Shown piece after piece: positions 38,442 to 48,716 of a stretch of DNA of 64,000 bases. Source of the stretch: Paraburkholderia saeva. Its GTDB lineage: Bacteria; Pseudomonadota; Gammaproteobacteria; Burkholderiales; Burkholderiaceae. Every line of letters begins with the position of its first letter. Position 1 is the first letter of the stretch. The DNA is taken from assembly GCF_907164555.1 (NCBI RefSeq), contig NZ_CAJQZC010000001.1, positions 186,001-250,000 of the forward strand, in the 5' to 3' direction. Made by a program: the position numbers and the translations under genes. The notes beneath the pieces were generated by a model that ran no database searches, had not been told where the DNA came from, and saw only the letters and a program-made list of their open reading frames with translations.

Positions 38442-38488
38442 GGCATAACTTCCTGCGACTTATGTTCGACGGCGTGTGCCGGAAGCGG

Positions 38489-40084
38489 TCAGTCTTCGTG
38501 CGGGCCGTGATGGCTCGCATCGCTGGCTTCTTGCGTTCCTGCGGTCGTGCCGCCCTCCATTCCGTCACCCGGTTTGCGGCTTCTGGCGCCACTGCTGCGC
38601 CGCCGTCGTTTTCTGGGTGCCCGGTCCTTCCCGCCTTGCGAAAGCAATGCCTCACGCGCGGCGATGTCTCCATCGATGAACTCCGTCCACCACTGACCGA
38701 CCGACTCATCGAGTTCGCCCGATTCGCAGCGTAACAGGAGGAAATCATACCCTGCTCTAAATCTTTGGTGTTCCAGCAGCTTCAGCGCCCCGCGGCCCGA
38801 GCGTTTTTCGAGGCGCAGCTGCAGACCCCAGATCTCGCGCATATCCGACGAGAAGCGCTTGTGGATCGCGAGTTTCTCGGTCTGCATGTCGAGCACGTCG
38901 TCCATCGCGCGGTGCAGCGCGGGCACCGGATATTCGCCCTTTGCCTCGAATTGCTGCCAGCGTTGCTGCATGTCGTGCCACAGCAGCGTGGCGAACAGGA
39001 AGCCCGGTGAAACCGGCTTGCCGGCGCGTACGCGGTCGTCGGTATTGGTGAGCGCGAGCGTGATGAATTTCTCGCCCTGCGGCTGTTCGAGCACGACGTC
39101 CAGCAGCGGCAGCAGCCCGTGATGCAGGCCTTCCTTGCGCAGACGCGTCAGGCATGCGAGCGCGTGACCGGACAGCAGCAGCTTCAGCATTTCGTCGAAG
39201 AGGCGGGCCGCCGGTACGTTGTTGATCAGATCGGCCATTTCGGCGATCGGCGCACGCGTGTTGTCTTCGATCTCGAAGCCGAGCTTCGCGGCGAAACGCA
39301 CCACGCGCAGCATACGCACCGGATCTTCGCGGTACCGGGTGGCCGGATCGCCGATCATGCGCAGCAACCGCGCGCGCATGTCGGCCATGCCGTTGTGATA
39401 ATCGAGCACCGTCTGCGTAGCCGGGTCGTAGTACATCGCGTTGATCGTGAAATCGCGGCGCGTGGCGTCTTCGTGCTGCTCGCCCCAGACGTTGTCGCGC
39501 AGCACGCGCCCGCTCGCGTCGACCGCGTGGGTGCGGCGGTCGAGCTCGTCGCGCTTCAGGCGGCGCGGCGGTGCGGCATCCGCCGCGGGCGGATCGACCA
39601 GGGCGCGGAACGTCGAGGTTTCGATGATTTCCTGGCCGAACTGCACGTGCACGATCTGGAAACGCCGGCCGATGATGCGCGCACGGCGAAAGAGCTTCTG
39701 CACCTGATCGGGCGTGGCATCGGTCGCGACGTCGAAGTCTTTCGGCGCAATGCCGAGCAGCAGGTCACGTACCGCGCCGCCGACGATAAACGCACGGTGG
39801 CCCGCCTGCTGCAACCCTTCGGTCACGCGGATCGCGTTCTTCGAGATCAACGACGGATCGATGCCGTGAATGTCGGACGAGATGATGACAGGCACGTCCG
39901 GGTCGGACACCGCCTTTGCGCCCGCGGCCCGCGCCGGCTTGCGGCGGGTTTTCGTGGCCGGACCGGCCGCCGTGCCGCGGCCCGCGCGGGTGCCAGCGGG
40001 TTCGTCTGCCTCTGGCGGCTCGGTAGCAGCGTCAGCGGGTGCCGGATCCTGTCCGAACAGCTTGCGAATGAATTTTTTGATCAC
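38489..40084 (-). CDS. pcnB: Poly(A) polymerase I PcnB
   Basis: Adds poly(A) tails that promote RNA decay. The nucleotidyltransferase core shows FIVGGAVRDLLLG and DFDVATDATPD (metal-binding aspartates), TRRDFTINAMYYD and the REDPVRMLRVVRFAAKLGF segment. The N-terminus (about 10-60) is Ala/Pro/Glu-rich and the C-terminus (about 490-531) is a basic-then-acidic low-complexity tail (RKRRRRSSGARSRK). These tails mark it as PcnB rather than a CCA-adding enzyme. Its start overlaps the HAD gene stop by four bases. Confidence 0.93.
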   Translation of the reverse strand: MIKKFIRKLFGQDPAPADAATEPPEADEPAGTRAGRGTAAGPATKTRRKPARAAGAKAVSDPDVPVIISSDIHGIDPSLISKNAIRVTEGLQQAGHRAFIVGGAVRDLLLGIAPKDFDVATDATPDQVQKLFRRARIIGRRFQIVHVQFGQEIIETSTFRALVDPPAADAAPPRRLKRDELDRRTHAVDASGRVLRDNVWGEQHEDATRRDFTINAMYYDPATQTVLDYHNGMADMRARLLRMIGDPATRYREDPVRMLRVVRFAAKLGFEIEDNTRAPIAEMADLINNVPAARLFDEMLKLLLSGHALACLTRLRKEGLHHGLLPLLDVVLEQPQGEKFITLALTNTDDRVRAGKPVSPGFLFATLLWHDMQQRWQQFEAKGEYPVPALHRAMDDVLDMQTEKLAIHKRFSSDMREIWGLQLRLEKRSGRGALKLLEHQRFRAGYDFLLLRCESGELDESVGQWWTEFIDGDIAAREALLSQGGKDRAPRKRRRRSSGARSRKPGDGMEGGTTAGTQEASDASHHGPHED

Positions 40085-40767
40085 GTGGGTTGAAAGAGTT
40101 CGAGGATGCGCCAGCCTTTGGCCTGCGCATGGGCGCGCAAGGTGTCGTCGGGATTGGTCGCGATCGGGTCGGTGACTTTTTCGAGCAGCGGGATATCGTT
40201 GTGCGAATCGCTGTAGAAATAGCTGCGCTCAAAATCCGACCATGTCTTGCCGAGCGAAGTCAGCCACGCTTCGGTACGGACAATCTTGCCTTCCTTGTAG
40301 CTGGGCGTGCCAGTCGGCCGTCCGGTGTAGTCCGAATGCGGATGACCGTCGACGGTTTCCGCTTCGCACGCGATCAGCTTGTCCACGCCAAAGACTTCGG
40401 CGATCGGCGCGGTGATGAATTCGTTCGTCGCAGTGACCATGCAGCACAGGTCGCCTGCGTCGCGATGCACGCGCACGAGTTCGAGCGCGGCCGGCACGAT
40501 CGCGGGCTTGATCACTTCGTGCATGTACTGCTGGTGAAACGCGGCCAGCTGCGCGCGCGAGTATTTCGACAGCGGCGTGAGCATCGCGATCAGATACGCG
40601 TGGATGTCGAGCCGGCCGGTCTTGTAGTCGGCAAAAAAGCGGTCGTTTTCACGCGCGAAGTTTTCAGCATCGACCATGCCGTGCTTCACCATGAAGCGCC
40701 CCCATTCGTGGTCGCTGTCAGTGGGAATGAGCGTGTGATCGAGATCAAAGAGTGCGAGGTTAGTCAT
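40081..40767 (-). CDS. HAD-superfamily subfamily IB phosphatase
   Basis: 228-residue phosphohydrolase. Motif I is FDLDHTLI (nucleophile Asp8, acid/base Asp10), motif II VTATNEFI, and motif III/IV YFYSDSHNDIPLLE. The C1 cap is helical (residues about 20-95). The TIGR01490-type sequence resembles histidinol-phosphatase and phosphoserine-phosphatase-like enzymes, but the substrate cannot be assigned. It overlaps pcnB by four bases and hda by eight, so the three genes form one transcript. Confidence 0.9.
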   Translation of the reverse strand: MTNLALFDLDHTLIPTDSDHEWGRFMVKHGMVDAENFARENDRFFADYKTGRLDIHAYLIAMLTPLSKYSRAQLAAFHQQYMHEVIKPAIVPAALELVRVHRDAGDLCCMVTATNEFITAPIAEVFGVDKLIACEAETVDGHPHSDYTGRPTGTPSYKEGKIVRTEAWLTSLGKTWSDFERSYFYSDSHNDIPLLEKVTDPIATNPDDTLRAHAQAKGWRILELFQPT

Positions 40768-41512
40768 GGGGGCCCATTTTACTTGAAGCGGATGATGACG
40801 GAGCCGTTCGCGGGTCCGCGCCGCTCTCGGGCGACGCGAGCATGGTGCGCAACAGCGGCAGGGTGACCGCGCGCTTCTGTTCGAGCGAGAAGCGGTCGAG
40901 CGCGTCGAGAAGTGCCATCAGGCTCGGCATGTCGCGGCGAAAGTGCGTGAGCAGGTAAGCCGGGACGTCGTCAGCGAGCGCGATGCCGCGTTCGCGCGCG
41001 GCGTACTTGAGCACGGCCGCCTTGCCTTCGTCGGGTAGCGGCGCAAGGTGGAACACGAGACCCCAGCCAAGCCGCGTGCGCAGGTCTTCGCGCACCGCGA
41101 GGCCCATCGGCGCGGCGTTGCCGGTCGCGACCAGCGCGCTGGTGGGATGCGCGCGCACTTCGTTGAAGAGATTGAAGAGCGCAATCTGCTGCGCGCTGGA
41201 GAGGCCGTCGCAGTCGTCGATCGCGTAGAGCGCGACGCGCGGGTCGAACGCGAACGCCGCGAGGCCGCTTTGCGGGCTCACGAAACGGGCGGACCCGGGC
41301 TGCGCGTTCTCCACCAGTGCCTTGAGCAGATGGCTGCGGCCGCTGCCGGTTTCGCCCCAGACGTAGAACGTCCGGTCGGCGACCGGGCCGACCGCGAGCG
41401 CGCCTTCGAGCTCACGCAGGCGCGTGACCAGCTCGGCGTTGCTGCCGGCGAAGAAATTGTCGAATGTCGATGGCGGTGGGGTGCCGAGATCGAGCGTCAG
41501 TTGACGAAGCAC
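40760..41512 (-). CDS. hda: DnaA regulatory inactivator Hda
   Basis: AAA+ protein homologous to the DnaA ATPase domain; with the loaded beta clamp it promotes DnaA-ATP hydrolysis and prevents re-initiation. The clamp-binding motif QLTLDLG is at the very N-terminus (residues 4-10), followed by FDNFFAGSN, a P-loop-like WGETGSGRSHLLKAL, and LYAIDDCDGLS (Walker B). 250 residues. Lies between perM and the HAD gene, a conserved order. Confidence 0.92.
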   Translation of the reverse strand: MLRQLTLDLGTPPPSTFDNFFAGSNAELVTRLRELEGALAVGPVADRTFYVWGETGSGRSHLLKALVENAQPGSARFVSPQSGLAAFAFDPRVALYAIDDCDGLSSAQQIALFNLFNEVRAHPTSALVATGNAAPMGLAVREDLRTRLGWGLVFHLAPLPDEGKAAVLKYAARERGIALADDVPAYLLTHFRRDMPSLMALLDALDRFSLEQKRAVTLPLLRTMLASPESGADPRTAPSSSASSKMGPHD

Positions 41513-41530
41513 AATAAAAACCGGAGTCAG

Positions 41531-42604
41531 TTACTTGTAAAGCGCGCTGGCCAGATAGCCGGCGCGCATTTCGCGCAGTGCGACCGACAGGATCGCACTG
41601 ACAGGCAATGCGAGCAGCACGCCAAAAAAACCAAACAGCTGCCCGAACGCGAGCAGCGCGAAAATCACCGCGAGCGGATGCATGCCGATGCGCTCGCCGA
41701 CGAGCCGTGGCGTCAGGATAAAGCTTTCGAGAAACTGCCCGACGCCATACACGAGCGCCACCGCGCCGAGGCCATACCAGTCGCCGAACTGCAGTGCGCC
41801 GGCGACGAGCGCGAGAATCAGACCGGTTGCAAAGCCGATATACGGGATAAATACGGCGAGGCCGGTGAAGATGCCAACCGGCAGCGCGATCTCGAAGCCC
41901 GCGATGAAGAGCGCGACCGCATAGTACACGGCGAGCACCGCCATCACGAGCAACTGGCCGCGCAGGTACTGCGAGAGCATGCGGTCCATGTCTGTGGCGA
42001 GCTGGATTGTCTTGTCGAACCAGCGGCGCGGAATGACGACCTTGACGCGGGCAACCATTGCGTTCCAGTCGTACAGCAGATAGAACAGGACGAGCGGCAC
42101 CATCACGACATTGCCGACGACCGAGATCATCACGTTGCTGCTGGTGCGAATCGAGGTCCACGCGTAGAGCGCGACGGTCTGCGCGCTGCCTTCCATCTGG
42201 CCCATCACCAGATCGCGCACGCTTGCGAAATCGAGCGTCTCGGTGACGCCCATCAGCGCGAGTTTCGGCTGCAGCCAGTCATGCGCGTGCGAGAAAAACC
42301 GCGGCACCTGCTGCTTCAGTTGCGGACTTTCCTTCTGCACGACGACCAGCACGAGCAGCAGGAGCGCGGTCATCAGCAGCGCGAAGATCAGGATCATCAG
42401 CAACGCGGCGACGCCGCGCGGCACGCGCCGGCGCACGAGCCACGCCACGCCCGGCTGCAGGATGTACGCGAGAATCGCGCCGAGCAGGAACGGCGTGAGG
42501 ACCGGGCTCAACAGCCACAACAGGATGCCGAGCCCGAGCGCAATGGCGACCCAGATGAAGGCTTGACGCTGGTACGGCGTCAGAACAGGCGAATTCTGCT
42601 GCAA
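41531..42604 (-). CDS. perM: PerM/AI-2E-type transporter family membrane protein
   Basis: Polytopic membrane protein of 357 residues (PF01594), with about eight helices; family members are assigned to AI-2 export, permease or Na/H-antiport roles. The N-terminus runs VLTPYQRQAFIWVAIALGLG. The open frame continues to 42730 into purM, so the TTG at 42604 (L-Q-Q-N-S-P) is the likely start, with a TGGAAA site upstream. The family motif region VPLVLFYLLYDW and the C-terminal GFFGVLLALPVSAI segment are present. The substrate is unknown. Confidence 0.88.
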   Translation of the reverse strand: MQQNSPVLTPYQRQAFIWVAIALGLGILLWLLSPVLTPFLLGAILAYILQPGVAWLVRRRVPRGVAALLMILIFALLMTALLLLVLVVVQKESPQLKQQVPRFFSHAHDWLQPKLALMGVTETLDFASVRDLVMGQMEGSAQTVALYAWTSIRTSSNVMISVVGNVVMVPLVLFYLLYDWNAMVARVKVVIPRRWFDKTIQLATDMDRMLSQYLRGQLLVMAVLAVYYAVALFIAGFEIALPVGIFTGLAVFIPYIGFATGLILALVAGALQFGDWYGLGAVALVYGVGQFLESFILTPRLVGERIGMHPLAVIFALLAFGQLFGFFGVLLALPVSAILSVALREMRAGYLASALYK

Positions 42605-42661
42605 GGCGGGTTTTCCAGGGGGCGTCCGAATGGATGAATTCCAGCCTGACGGCCGGCATCG

Positions 42662-42680
42662 GGTAAAATCGCATTTTACC
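42662..42680. promoter_or_regulatory. Perfect palindrome with back-to-back -10 boxes between perM and purM
   Basis: GGTAAAAT-CGC-ATTTTACC is an 8+3+8 perfect inverted repeat in the 95-base gap between divergent perM and purM. TAAAAT occurs in each arm, once per strand, and could serve as the -10 of each gene. It could be an operator as well as a promoter. No PurR-like box was recognised. Confidence 0.5.
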
Positions 42681-42699
42681 GACCTTCGAGCTCTGCCCC

Positions 42700-43767
42700 A
42701 TGAATCAACCGAAATCCGCGCCGAATTCAACTGATTCGGCCCAAGGCCTGTCGTATCGCGACGCCGGCGTGGACATCGACGCGGGCGACGCCCTTGTCGA
42801 CGCGATCAAGCCCTTTGCCAAAAAGACCTTGCGCGACGGCGTGCTGGGCGGCATCGGTGGATTCGGTGCGCTCTTCGAAGTGCCGAAAAAATACAAGGAG
42901 CCGGTGCTCGTTTCGGGCACCGACGGCGTCGGCACGAAGCTCAAGCTGGCGTTTCAGCTGAACAAACACGACACCGTCGGCCAGGATCTCGTCGCGATGA
43001 GCGTCAATGACATCCTCGTGCAGGGCGCCGAGCCGCTGTTCTTCCTCGATTACTTCGCGTGCGGCAAGCTGGACGTCGCGACCGCCGCGACGGTCGTGAA
43101 GGGCATCGCGCAGGGCTGCGAGCTGGCTGGTTGCGCGTTGATCGGCGGCGAAACGGCGGAAATGCCGGGCATGTACCCGGACGGCGAATACGATCTGGCC
43201 GGTTTTGCGGTCGGCGCGGTCGAAAAGAGCAAGATTATCGACGGCAGCACGATTGCCCCGGGCGACGTGGTGCTGGGTCTGGCATCGAGCGGCATCCATT
43301 CGAACGGCTTCTCGCTGGTGCGCAAGATCATCGAGCGCGCGAATCCGGATCTGAACGCCGATTTCGATGGCCGCTCGCTCGCCGATGCGCTGATGGCGCC
43401 GACGCACATCTACGTGAAGCCGCTGCTCTCGCTGATGCAGACCATCGCCGTGAAGGGCATGGCGCACATCACGGGCGGCGGCCTCGTCGAAAACATTCCG
43501 CGTGTGCTGCGCGAAGGCCTCACGGCCGAACTGGATCACCGCGCATGGCCGCTGCCGCCGCTTTTCGGCTGGCTGCAGAAGCATGGCGGCGTGGCGGACG
43601 CGGAAATGCATCGCGTGTTCAACTGCGGCATCGGGATGGCTGTGATCGTGTCCGCTGCCGATGCTGAACAGGCGATTGGCCTGCTGTCCGCTGCGGGCGA
43701 ACAGGTGTGGAAGATCGGCACCGTGCGTCAGAGCAAGGAAGGCGAGGCACAGACTGTCGTTGTCTGA
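42700..43767 (+). CDS. purM: Phosphoribosylformylglycinamidine cyclo-ligase PurM
   Basis: Fifth step of purine synthesis (AIR synthetase). 355 residues with [13 protein letters not shown] at the N-terminus, the [17 protein letters not shown]-binding segment, [29 protein letters not shown] and [18 protein letters not shown] start at 42700. It is followed by a strong bidirectional terminator and converges on miaA. Confidence 0.97.
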   Translation: MNQPKSAPNSTDSAQGLSYRDAGVDIDAGDALVDAIKPFAKKTLRDGVLGGIGGFGALFEVPKKYKEPVLVSGTDGVGTKLKLAFQLNKHDTVGQDLVAMSVNDILVQGAEPLFFLDYFACGKLDVATAATVVKGIAQGCELAGCALIGGETAEMPGMYPDGEYDLAGFAVGAVEKSKIIDGSTIAPGDVVLGLASSGIHSNGFSLVRKIIERANPDLNADFDGRSLADALMAPTHIYVKPLLSLMQTIAVKGMAHITGGGLVENIPRVLREGLTAELDHRAWPLPPLFGWLQKHGGVADAEMHRVFNCGIGMAVIVSAADAEQAIGLLSAAGEQVWKIGTVRQSKEGEAQTVVV

Positions 43768-43789
43768 TTGCGCTGATCTGACTGCCGTG

Positions 43790-43826
43790 AAAAAAGCCGT
43801 CTGACTTGTATCAGGCGGCTTTTTTA
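43790..43826. terminator. Bidirectional terminator between purM and miaA
   Basis: A 14-15 bp stem (AAAAAAGCCG-CTGA arms at 43790-43804 and 43811-43825) with a six-base loop. The A-rich left arm and T-rich right arm give a U tract on both strands, suited to the convergent genes. Confidence 0.9.
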
Positions 43827-43845
43827 TTGCCCATCGTCGTCATCG

Positions 43846-44811
43846 TCACAGTGCAGCCTTGTCGCCCAGGACGGTTTCGATTGCCTCAAGCGCCTGCTGG
43901 GTCGCGTTGGCCGCGCAGCAGTCGATTACCACGCGTTCGGGCATCGCGCGCAGCCACGTAAGCTGGCGCTTGCACAACTGGCGCGTCGCGAAGACGCCTT
44001 TGTCGCGCATCGTGTCGTAGTCTGTTTCGCCGTCGAGATATTCCCAGACCTGCCGGTAGCCGACGCATCGCATCGAAGGTAAATCGGGATGCAGATCGTC
44101 GCGCTCACGCAGGCGTCGCACTTCATCGACGAGGCCCGCCGCGAGCATCGCGTCAAAGCGCTTCTCGATGCGCGCGTGCAGCACGCCGCGATCCGACGGC
44201 TCCAGCGCGATCGGGGTGAAGCGCCAGAGGCACGCGGCTTCGTCGATGCGCGCAGGCGCTTCCAGCAGCGTGGACATCGCCTGGCCGGTCAGCAGGTACA
44301 CCTCGAGTGCGCGCTGGATGCGCTGCGAATCGTTTGGCGCGAGACGTGCCGCGGTGACCGGATCGACGGCCGCGAGACGCGCGTGCAGCGCGGGCCAGCC
44401 TTCGCGGGCGGCGTCCGCGTCGAGTGTCGCGCGCACGTCGGGGTCGGCTGCGGGCAGATCGTTGAGCCCCTGCGTCAGCGCCTTGTAGTAAAGCATCGTG
44501 CCGCCGACCAGCAGCGGCACGCGCCCGCGCGCCGCGATTTCACCGGCGAGCCGCAGCGCATCCGTACGGAAATCGGCGGCCGAATACGCATCGGCCGGAT
44601 CGACAATGTCGATCAGATGATGTGGCGCGAGCGCGCGCTCTTCCGCATTGGGCTTGGCGGTGCCGATATCCATTCCGCGATAGACGAGCGCCGAATCGAC
44701 GCTGATGATCTCGACCGGATGCCGCGCGGCAAATGCGAGCGCGGCGGCCGTCTTCCCCGACGCGGTCGGGCCGAGCAGGCAGGCGATGGGCGTGGCTTCG
44801 TGCGACGTCAT
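43846..44811 (-). CDS. miaA: tRNA dimethylallyltransferase MiaA
   Basis: Adds a dimethylallyl group to A37 of tRNAs that read UNN codons. P-loop [14 protein letters not shown] near residues 12-25, [18 protein letters not shown], the [14 protein letters not shown] segment, [11 protein letters not shown], and [13 protein letters not shown] near the C-terminus. 321 residues. It lies 22 bases downstream of mutL, the classic mutL-miaA pair. Confidence 0.95.
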   Translation of the reverse strand: MTSHEATPIACLLGPTASGKTAAALAFAARHPVEIISVDSALVYRGMDIGTAKPNAEERALAPHHLIDIVDPADAYSAADFRTDALRLAGEIAARGRVPLLVGGTMLYYKALTQGLNDLPAADPDVRATLDADAAREGWPALHARLAAVDPVTAARLAPNDSQRIQRALEVYLLTGQAMSTLLEAPARIDEAACLWRFTPIALEPSDRGVLHARIEKRFDAMLAAGLVDEVRRLRERDDLHPDLPSMRCVGYRQVWEYLDGETDYDTMRDKGVFATRQLCKRQLTWLRAMPERVVIDCCAANATQQALEAIETVLGDKAAL

Positions 44812-44833
44812 GAGCGGGAGGAGAAGCGCACGC

Positions 44834-46909
44834 TCATTGACCGCGCATGAAGAGGCGATCGAGGTCGGAGAGCGTCAGTTGATACCACGTCGGGCGCCCG
44901 TGATTGCACTGGTCCGCGCGTTCGGTCGCTTCCATCTGGCGCAGCAGCGCGTTCATTTCGTCGAGCGTGAGACGACGGTTTGCACGCACTGCATGGTGGC
45001 ACGCGAGCGTGCCGAGCAGTTCGTGCTGACGCTCGGTCAACACGCGCGAGCCGCCGAACGCATGCAGATCGGCGAGGACCGCGCGGGCGAGCGCCTGCAG
45101 GTCGGCGTCTTTCAGCAGCGCGGGCACGGCGCGAATCGCGAGCGTATTCGGCGACAGCACGGCAAGATCGAAGCCGAGTGCATCGAGCGTCGCGCGTTCT
45201 TCCTCGACGGTGCCGATCTCGACGGGATCGGCGTGCATCGACAGCGGGATCAGCAGCGGCTGCACGGCAATCGTGCGGTCAGACAGCGCATGCTTGAACT
45301 GCTCGTACAGGATGCGCTCGTGCGCGGCGTGCATATCGACGATCACAAGCCCGTATGCGTTCTGCGCCAGTACATAGATGCCATGAATCTGGCCCAGTGC
45401 AAAGCCGAGCGGCTGCTCGTCGCTGCCGTTTCCCGCAGCGAACGCCTGTGCGCCACCCGCTGCAAATCCGGCCGGAAATGCCGTCGCTGAGCCGGAAAAC
45501 GCCGACATGCCGTTACCGCCGACATTTGGGTCCCCATCCCGCGCTTCGAGCGCCGTCGTGCCGGACGCCGTGCCGGCGCCCAGGTCCTTGCGGCCGAACA
45601 GCGCGTCGTAGAGTGCGAGCGGCTGTGCGACGGGAAGCGTGCCCTGCGTCATGCGCGCCTGGCGCAGCCAGGTATTGCCGCCATTGTCACCCGACAGACC
45701 GCCGCCGCCGAGCGGCGTCGAGCCGAACGAAGCGGGATTTGGCGTCGGCATCGGCATCGGTGCGATATGGGCTGCGTGGCCGCCCGCGGTCGTTTCTGGC
45801 GAAGCGCCCGCGTGCCGCGCGAGCGCGCGTTGCACGGCGTGAAACACGAACTGGTGAATCGAGCGCGAATCGCGGAATCGCACTTCGATCTTCGATGGAT
45901 GCACGTTCACGTCGACGGCCTCGGGCGGCAGGTCGAGAAACAGCACATACGACGGGTAGCGGTCGCCGTGCAGCACATCTTCGTATGCGGCGCGCACCGC
46001 GTGCGTGAGCAGCTTGTCGCGCACGAAGCGGCCGTTGACGAAGAAATACTGCTGGTCCGCCCGGCCGCGGCTTGCAGTCGGCAGGCCCGCACATCCGTAG
46101 ACCGCCAGCGGCCCGGCCGATTCGTCTAGCGGCAGATGCGCCGTTGCGAACGTTTCGCCGAGAATCTTCGAGACGCGCGTCGCCGGATCGGTGGCGTTCC
46201 AGTGTTCGACGGCGCGCCCGTTATGCAGCACCGAAATCGCGACGTCCGGCCGCGCGAGCGCCGAGCGACGGATCATCTCGAGGCAGTGGCCGAGTTCGGT
46301 CTGTTCGCTCTTCAGGAATTTGCGTCGCGCGGGCGTGTTGAAATACAGCTCGCGCACTTCGATCGTGGTGCCCTGTGCGCCGGCAGCGGGCGTCAGCGCG
46401 CCGGTCTGCGCATCGATGCGCACCGCGTGCGGCGCGCTCGCCGTGCGGCTTGTAATGAACATCTCCGCCACCGAGGCAATCGAAGCCAGCGCTTCGCCGC
46501 GAAACCCGAGCGTCGCGACCGCTTCGAGCTCGGCAAGCGAGCGGATCTTGCTCGTCGCGTGGCGCAGCAAGGCTAGCGGCAATTCGTTTTCGGGGATGCC
46601 GCAGCCGTCATCGGTGATCGAAATGCGCTTGACGCCGCCTTCGTCGAGGCCGATGCGCAGTGTCGACGCGCCGGCGTCGAGCGCGTTCTCCAGCAACTCC
46701 TTCACCACCGAAGCCGGCCGCTCGACCACTTCGCCGGCGGCAATCTGGCTGATCAGCTGGTCGGGCAGGGGCTGGATCGCGCGCAACGGGCGCGGGGCGG
46801 GCGAAGCGGGCGCTTCGGGGGCGCTGGACGTACCAGACGGCACCGGCGCAGCCGTTGAGGCCGCAGCGGGGGCCACGGCATCGACGGGATTTTCGGAGAA
46901 TTCGGACAT
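44834..46909 (-). CDS. mutL: DNA mismatch repair protein MutL
   Basis: GHKL ATPase linking MutS mismatch recognition to strand excision. Motifs: ENALDAGAS (motif I), [13 protein letters not shown] (motif II), RHATSKI and [13 protein letters not shown] (motif III). The C-terminal dimerisation domain holds [18 protein letters not shown] and [16 protein letters not shown]. The endonuclease motif DQHAxxER is here D-M-H-A-A-H-E-R, so nuclease activity is doubtful. The N-terminus (about 1-60) and the linker (about 385-500) are low complexity. ATG at 46909 ([11 protein letters not shown]); 21 upstream codons discarded. Confidence 0.95.
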   Translation of the reverse strand: MSEFSENPVDAVAPAAASTAAPVPSGTSSAPEAPASPAPRPLRAIQPLPDQLISQIAAGEVVERPASVVKELLENALDAGASTLRIGLDEGGVKRISITDDGCGIPENELPLALLRHATSKIRSLAELEAVATLGFRGEALASIASVAEMFITSRTASAPHAVRIDAQTGALTPAAGAQGTTIEVRELYFNTPARRKFLKSEQTELGHCLEMIRRSALARPDVAISVLHNGRAVEHWNATDPATRVSKILGETFATAHLPLDESAGPLAVYGCAGLPTASRGRADQQYFFVNGRFVRDKLLTHAVRAAYEDVLHGDRYPSYVLFLDLPPEAVDVNVHPSKIEVRFRDSRSIHQFVFHAVQRALARHAGASPETTAGGHAAHIAPMPMPTPNPASFGSTPLGGGGLSGDNGGNTWLRQARMTQGTLPVAQPLALYDALFGRKDLGAGTASGTTALEARDGDPNVGGNGMSAFSGSATAFPAGFAAGGAQAFAAGNGSDEQPLGFALGQIHGIYVLAQNAYGLVIVDMHAAHERILYEQFKHALSDRTIAVQPLLIPLSMHADPVEIGTVEEERATLDALGFDLAVLSPNTLAIRAVPALLKDADLQALARAVLADLHAFGGSRVLTERQHELLGTLACHHAVRANRRLTLDEMNALLRQMEATERADQCNHGRPTWYQLTLSDLDRLFMRGQ

Positions 46910-47072
46910 GCCGAAATTATAGCGACTTGGCGGGGGCCGCCTCTTTCGGGCTCCGAGTGTGGCCGCGCGCACTCAATTAATTTAGCCCGGCGGGCACTTT
47001 CGGTATCATTGCGCGGTCAATTTCACCGCTTCGGGCGCATTTTCGCCGACCGCCGCGCTTTGCATATAAGGG

Positions 47073-47765
47073 ATGCTTTTGGACACGCTGCTGCAGTTTT
47101 TCAACCTTGTCCTGCATATCGACAAGTTTCTGGGTGAGTTCATCCATCAATACGGCACGTGGGTGTACGCCGTGCTGTTCCTGATCGTCTTCTGCGAGAC
47201 GGGGCTTGTCGTACTGCCGTTCCTGCCGGGCGATTCGCTGCTGTTTATCGGCGGTGCGTTTTGCGCGACGGGCGAGATGAGCCTGCCGCTCCTGATCGGC
47301 CTGTTGCTCGTTGCCGCTGTGCTCGGGAACACGGTCAACTACATGATCGGCCGGGCAATCGGTCCGAAGGTGTTCAACACCCACATACCTGGGCTCGACC
47401 GCTTTCTCGATCGCGCCGCGCTCCAGAAGACGCATAACTTCTACGAGAAGCACGGTGGCAAGACCATCGTCCTCGCGCGTTTCATTCCGGTGGTGCGCAC
47501 GTTCGCGCCGTTCGTGGCGGGCGCATCGGACATGGACGTACGGCGCTTCCAGTTCTTCAATATCGCAGGCGCGCTGTTCTGGGTGCTGCTGCTCGTGCTG
47601 CTCGGTTACTTCTTCGGCAACATTCCGTTCATTCGCCAGTATCTGAACGTGATCGTGCTGGTCGGTATCGGCGCGGCAATCGTGCCGGTGGTGCTTGGTG
47701 CGCTCTGGAAGATGATGCGCAAGGACCCGGCCGCGAACGTCGCGCGCAAGCCCGGTGGACGTTGA
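47073..47765 (+). CDS. DedA-family membrane protein
   Basis: 230-residue polytopic inner-membrane protein with the DedA/VTT domain; family members flip undecaprenyl phosphate or phosphatidylethanolamine and support proton-motive force and polymyxin resistance. Visible signatures: VFCETGLVVLPFLPGDSLLF with the acidic residue, YEKHGGKTIVLARFIPVVRT (the conserved RFxPxxRT) and FVAGASDMDVRRF. In Burkholderia, DedA homologues matter for colistin resistance. Divergent from mutL. Confidence 0.93.
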   Translation: MLLDTLLQFFNLVLHIDKFLGEFIHQYGTWVYAVLFLIVFCETGLVVLPFLPGDSLLFIGGAFCATGEMSLPLLIGLLLVAAVLGNTVNYMIGRAIGPKVFNTHIPGLDRFLDRAALQKTHNFYEKHGGKTIVLARFIPVVRTFAPFVAGASDMDVRRFQFFNIAGALFWVLLLVLLGYFFGNIPFIRQYLNVIVLVGIGAAIVPVVLGALWKMMRKDPAANVARKPGGR

Positions 47766-47803
47766 AGCCGCGGCTGTCGAACCTTGCATGGCGGGATAAA
47801 CAG

Positions 47804-47838
47804 CGGCGTCGCAGTGTGAATTGCGACGCCGTTTCCTT
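47804..47838. terminator. Terminator between dedA and the MscS-like gene
   Basis: 10-bp perfect stem (CGGCGTCGCA at 47804-47813 and its complement at 47822-47831), eight-base loop, then TTTCCTTT on the plus strand. It serves dedA; on the other strand an AAC-rich left flank makes it a weaker terminator for the convergent channel gene. Confidence 0.75.
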
Positions 47839-47903
47839 TGGGTCCCGGTCTGGCAGACGAGGCCGCCTGCGCTGCACTGCGCTGCGGCCGGTGGCGTATT
47901 CGA

Positions 47904-48716
47904 TCAGGCCGCCGTGCGGCGCACCACGGGCGTCTCCGGTGTCGGATAGCCGGCTTCCCTGAACGTCTCGATGATCGCGCGGTTCGTGTCGAAATAGACC
48001 TGCCAGTAGTTGTCCGTGTGCGCGTAGGGCCGCACGCACAGCAACGGGCCTTCGGGCGTGAACGACAGCACTTCGATGTCCGGCGCGGGCGTTTCCGCCA
48101 CGTTCGGAATCTTCGTGATCGCGGCGCGCAGCCGGTTCGCCGCATCGATGGGATCGACGCCGTTCGCGACCTTCGCCGTCAGTTCGACGCGGCGCACGGG
48201 CAGTGCGCTGTAGTTCGAGATCGTGTCGGAGAAGACCTTGTTGTTGCCGACGATGGTCGTGACGTTGTCCGGCGTGACGATCGTCGTGCCGAAGAGACCG
48301 AGTTCCACGACCGTGCCGGTCACGCCGGCGGCCGTCACGAAGTCGCCGACCTTGAAGGGCCGCAGAATCTGCATGAAGATGCCCGCCGCGAAGTGCGCGA
48401 GCAGGCCGCCCCACGCCGTGCCGATCGCCAGACCGAGGCCGGCCAGGAGCGCTGCGAACGATGTCGTCTGCACACCGAACACCTGCAGCACGGCGAGGAT
48501 CAACAGCAGGTTCAGCAAGCCACCGAGAATCGAGCCGAGGTAGTGCGCGAGCGTCGGATCGACGCGCCCGTTGCGCGCGAGGATCTTGCGCAGCAGGCCG
48601 GTAATCAGCGAGATGACCCAGCGCCCGACAATCCACAGCACGATTGCCCCGAGCACCTTGGTGCCGATATCGATGCCACGGGTCATGATGAATGTATGTA
48701 CGGTTTCGAGATCCAC
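47904..48716 (-). CDS. mscS: Small-conductance mechanosensitive channel (MscS family)
   Basis: 270-residue minimal MscS with three predicted helices: about 18-40, 60-82 and the pore helix near 85-110 (LLAGLGLAIGTAWGGLLAHFAAG, Gly/Ala-packed as in MscS). The cytoplasmic beta domain has PFKVGDFVTAAGVTGTV and VTPDNVTTIVGNNKVFSD, followed by the C-terminal alpha/beta domain. It releases osmolytes on hypo-osmotic shock. Transcribed toward dedA from the edge of the accessory region. Confidence 0.93.
   Translation of the reverse strand: MDLETVHTFIMTRGIDIGTKVLGAIVLWIVGRWVISLITGLLRKILARNGRVDPTLAHYLGSILGGLLNLLLILAVLQVFGVQTTSFAALLAGLGLAIGTAWGGLLAHFAAGIFMQILRPFKVGDFVTAAGVTGTVVELGLFGTTIVTPDNVTTIVGNNKVFSDTISNYSALPVRRVELTAKVANGVDPIDAANRLRAAITKIPNVAETPAPDIEVLSFTPEGPLLCVRPYAHTDNYWQVYFDTNRAIIETFREAGYPTPETPVVRRTAA

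Noticed and set aside
41048..42637. 529-codon rightward frame opposite hda and perM
   Set aside because: Antisense shadow; Gln/His/Arg/Glu-rich composition is what membrane-protein codons give on the other strand.
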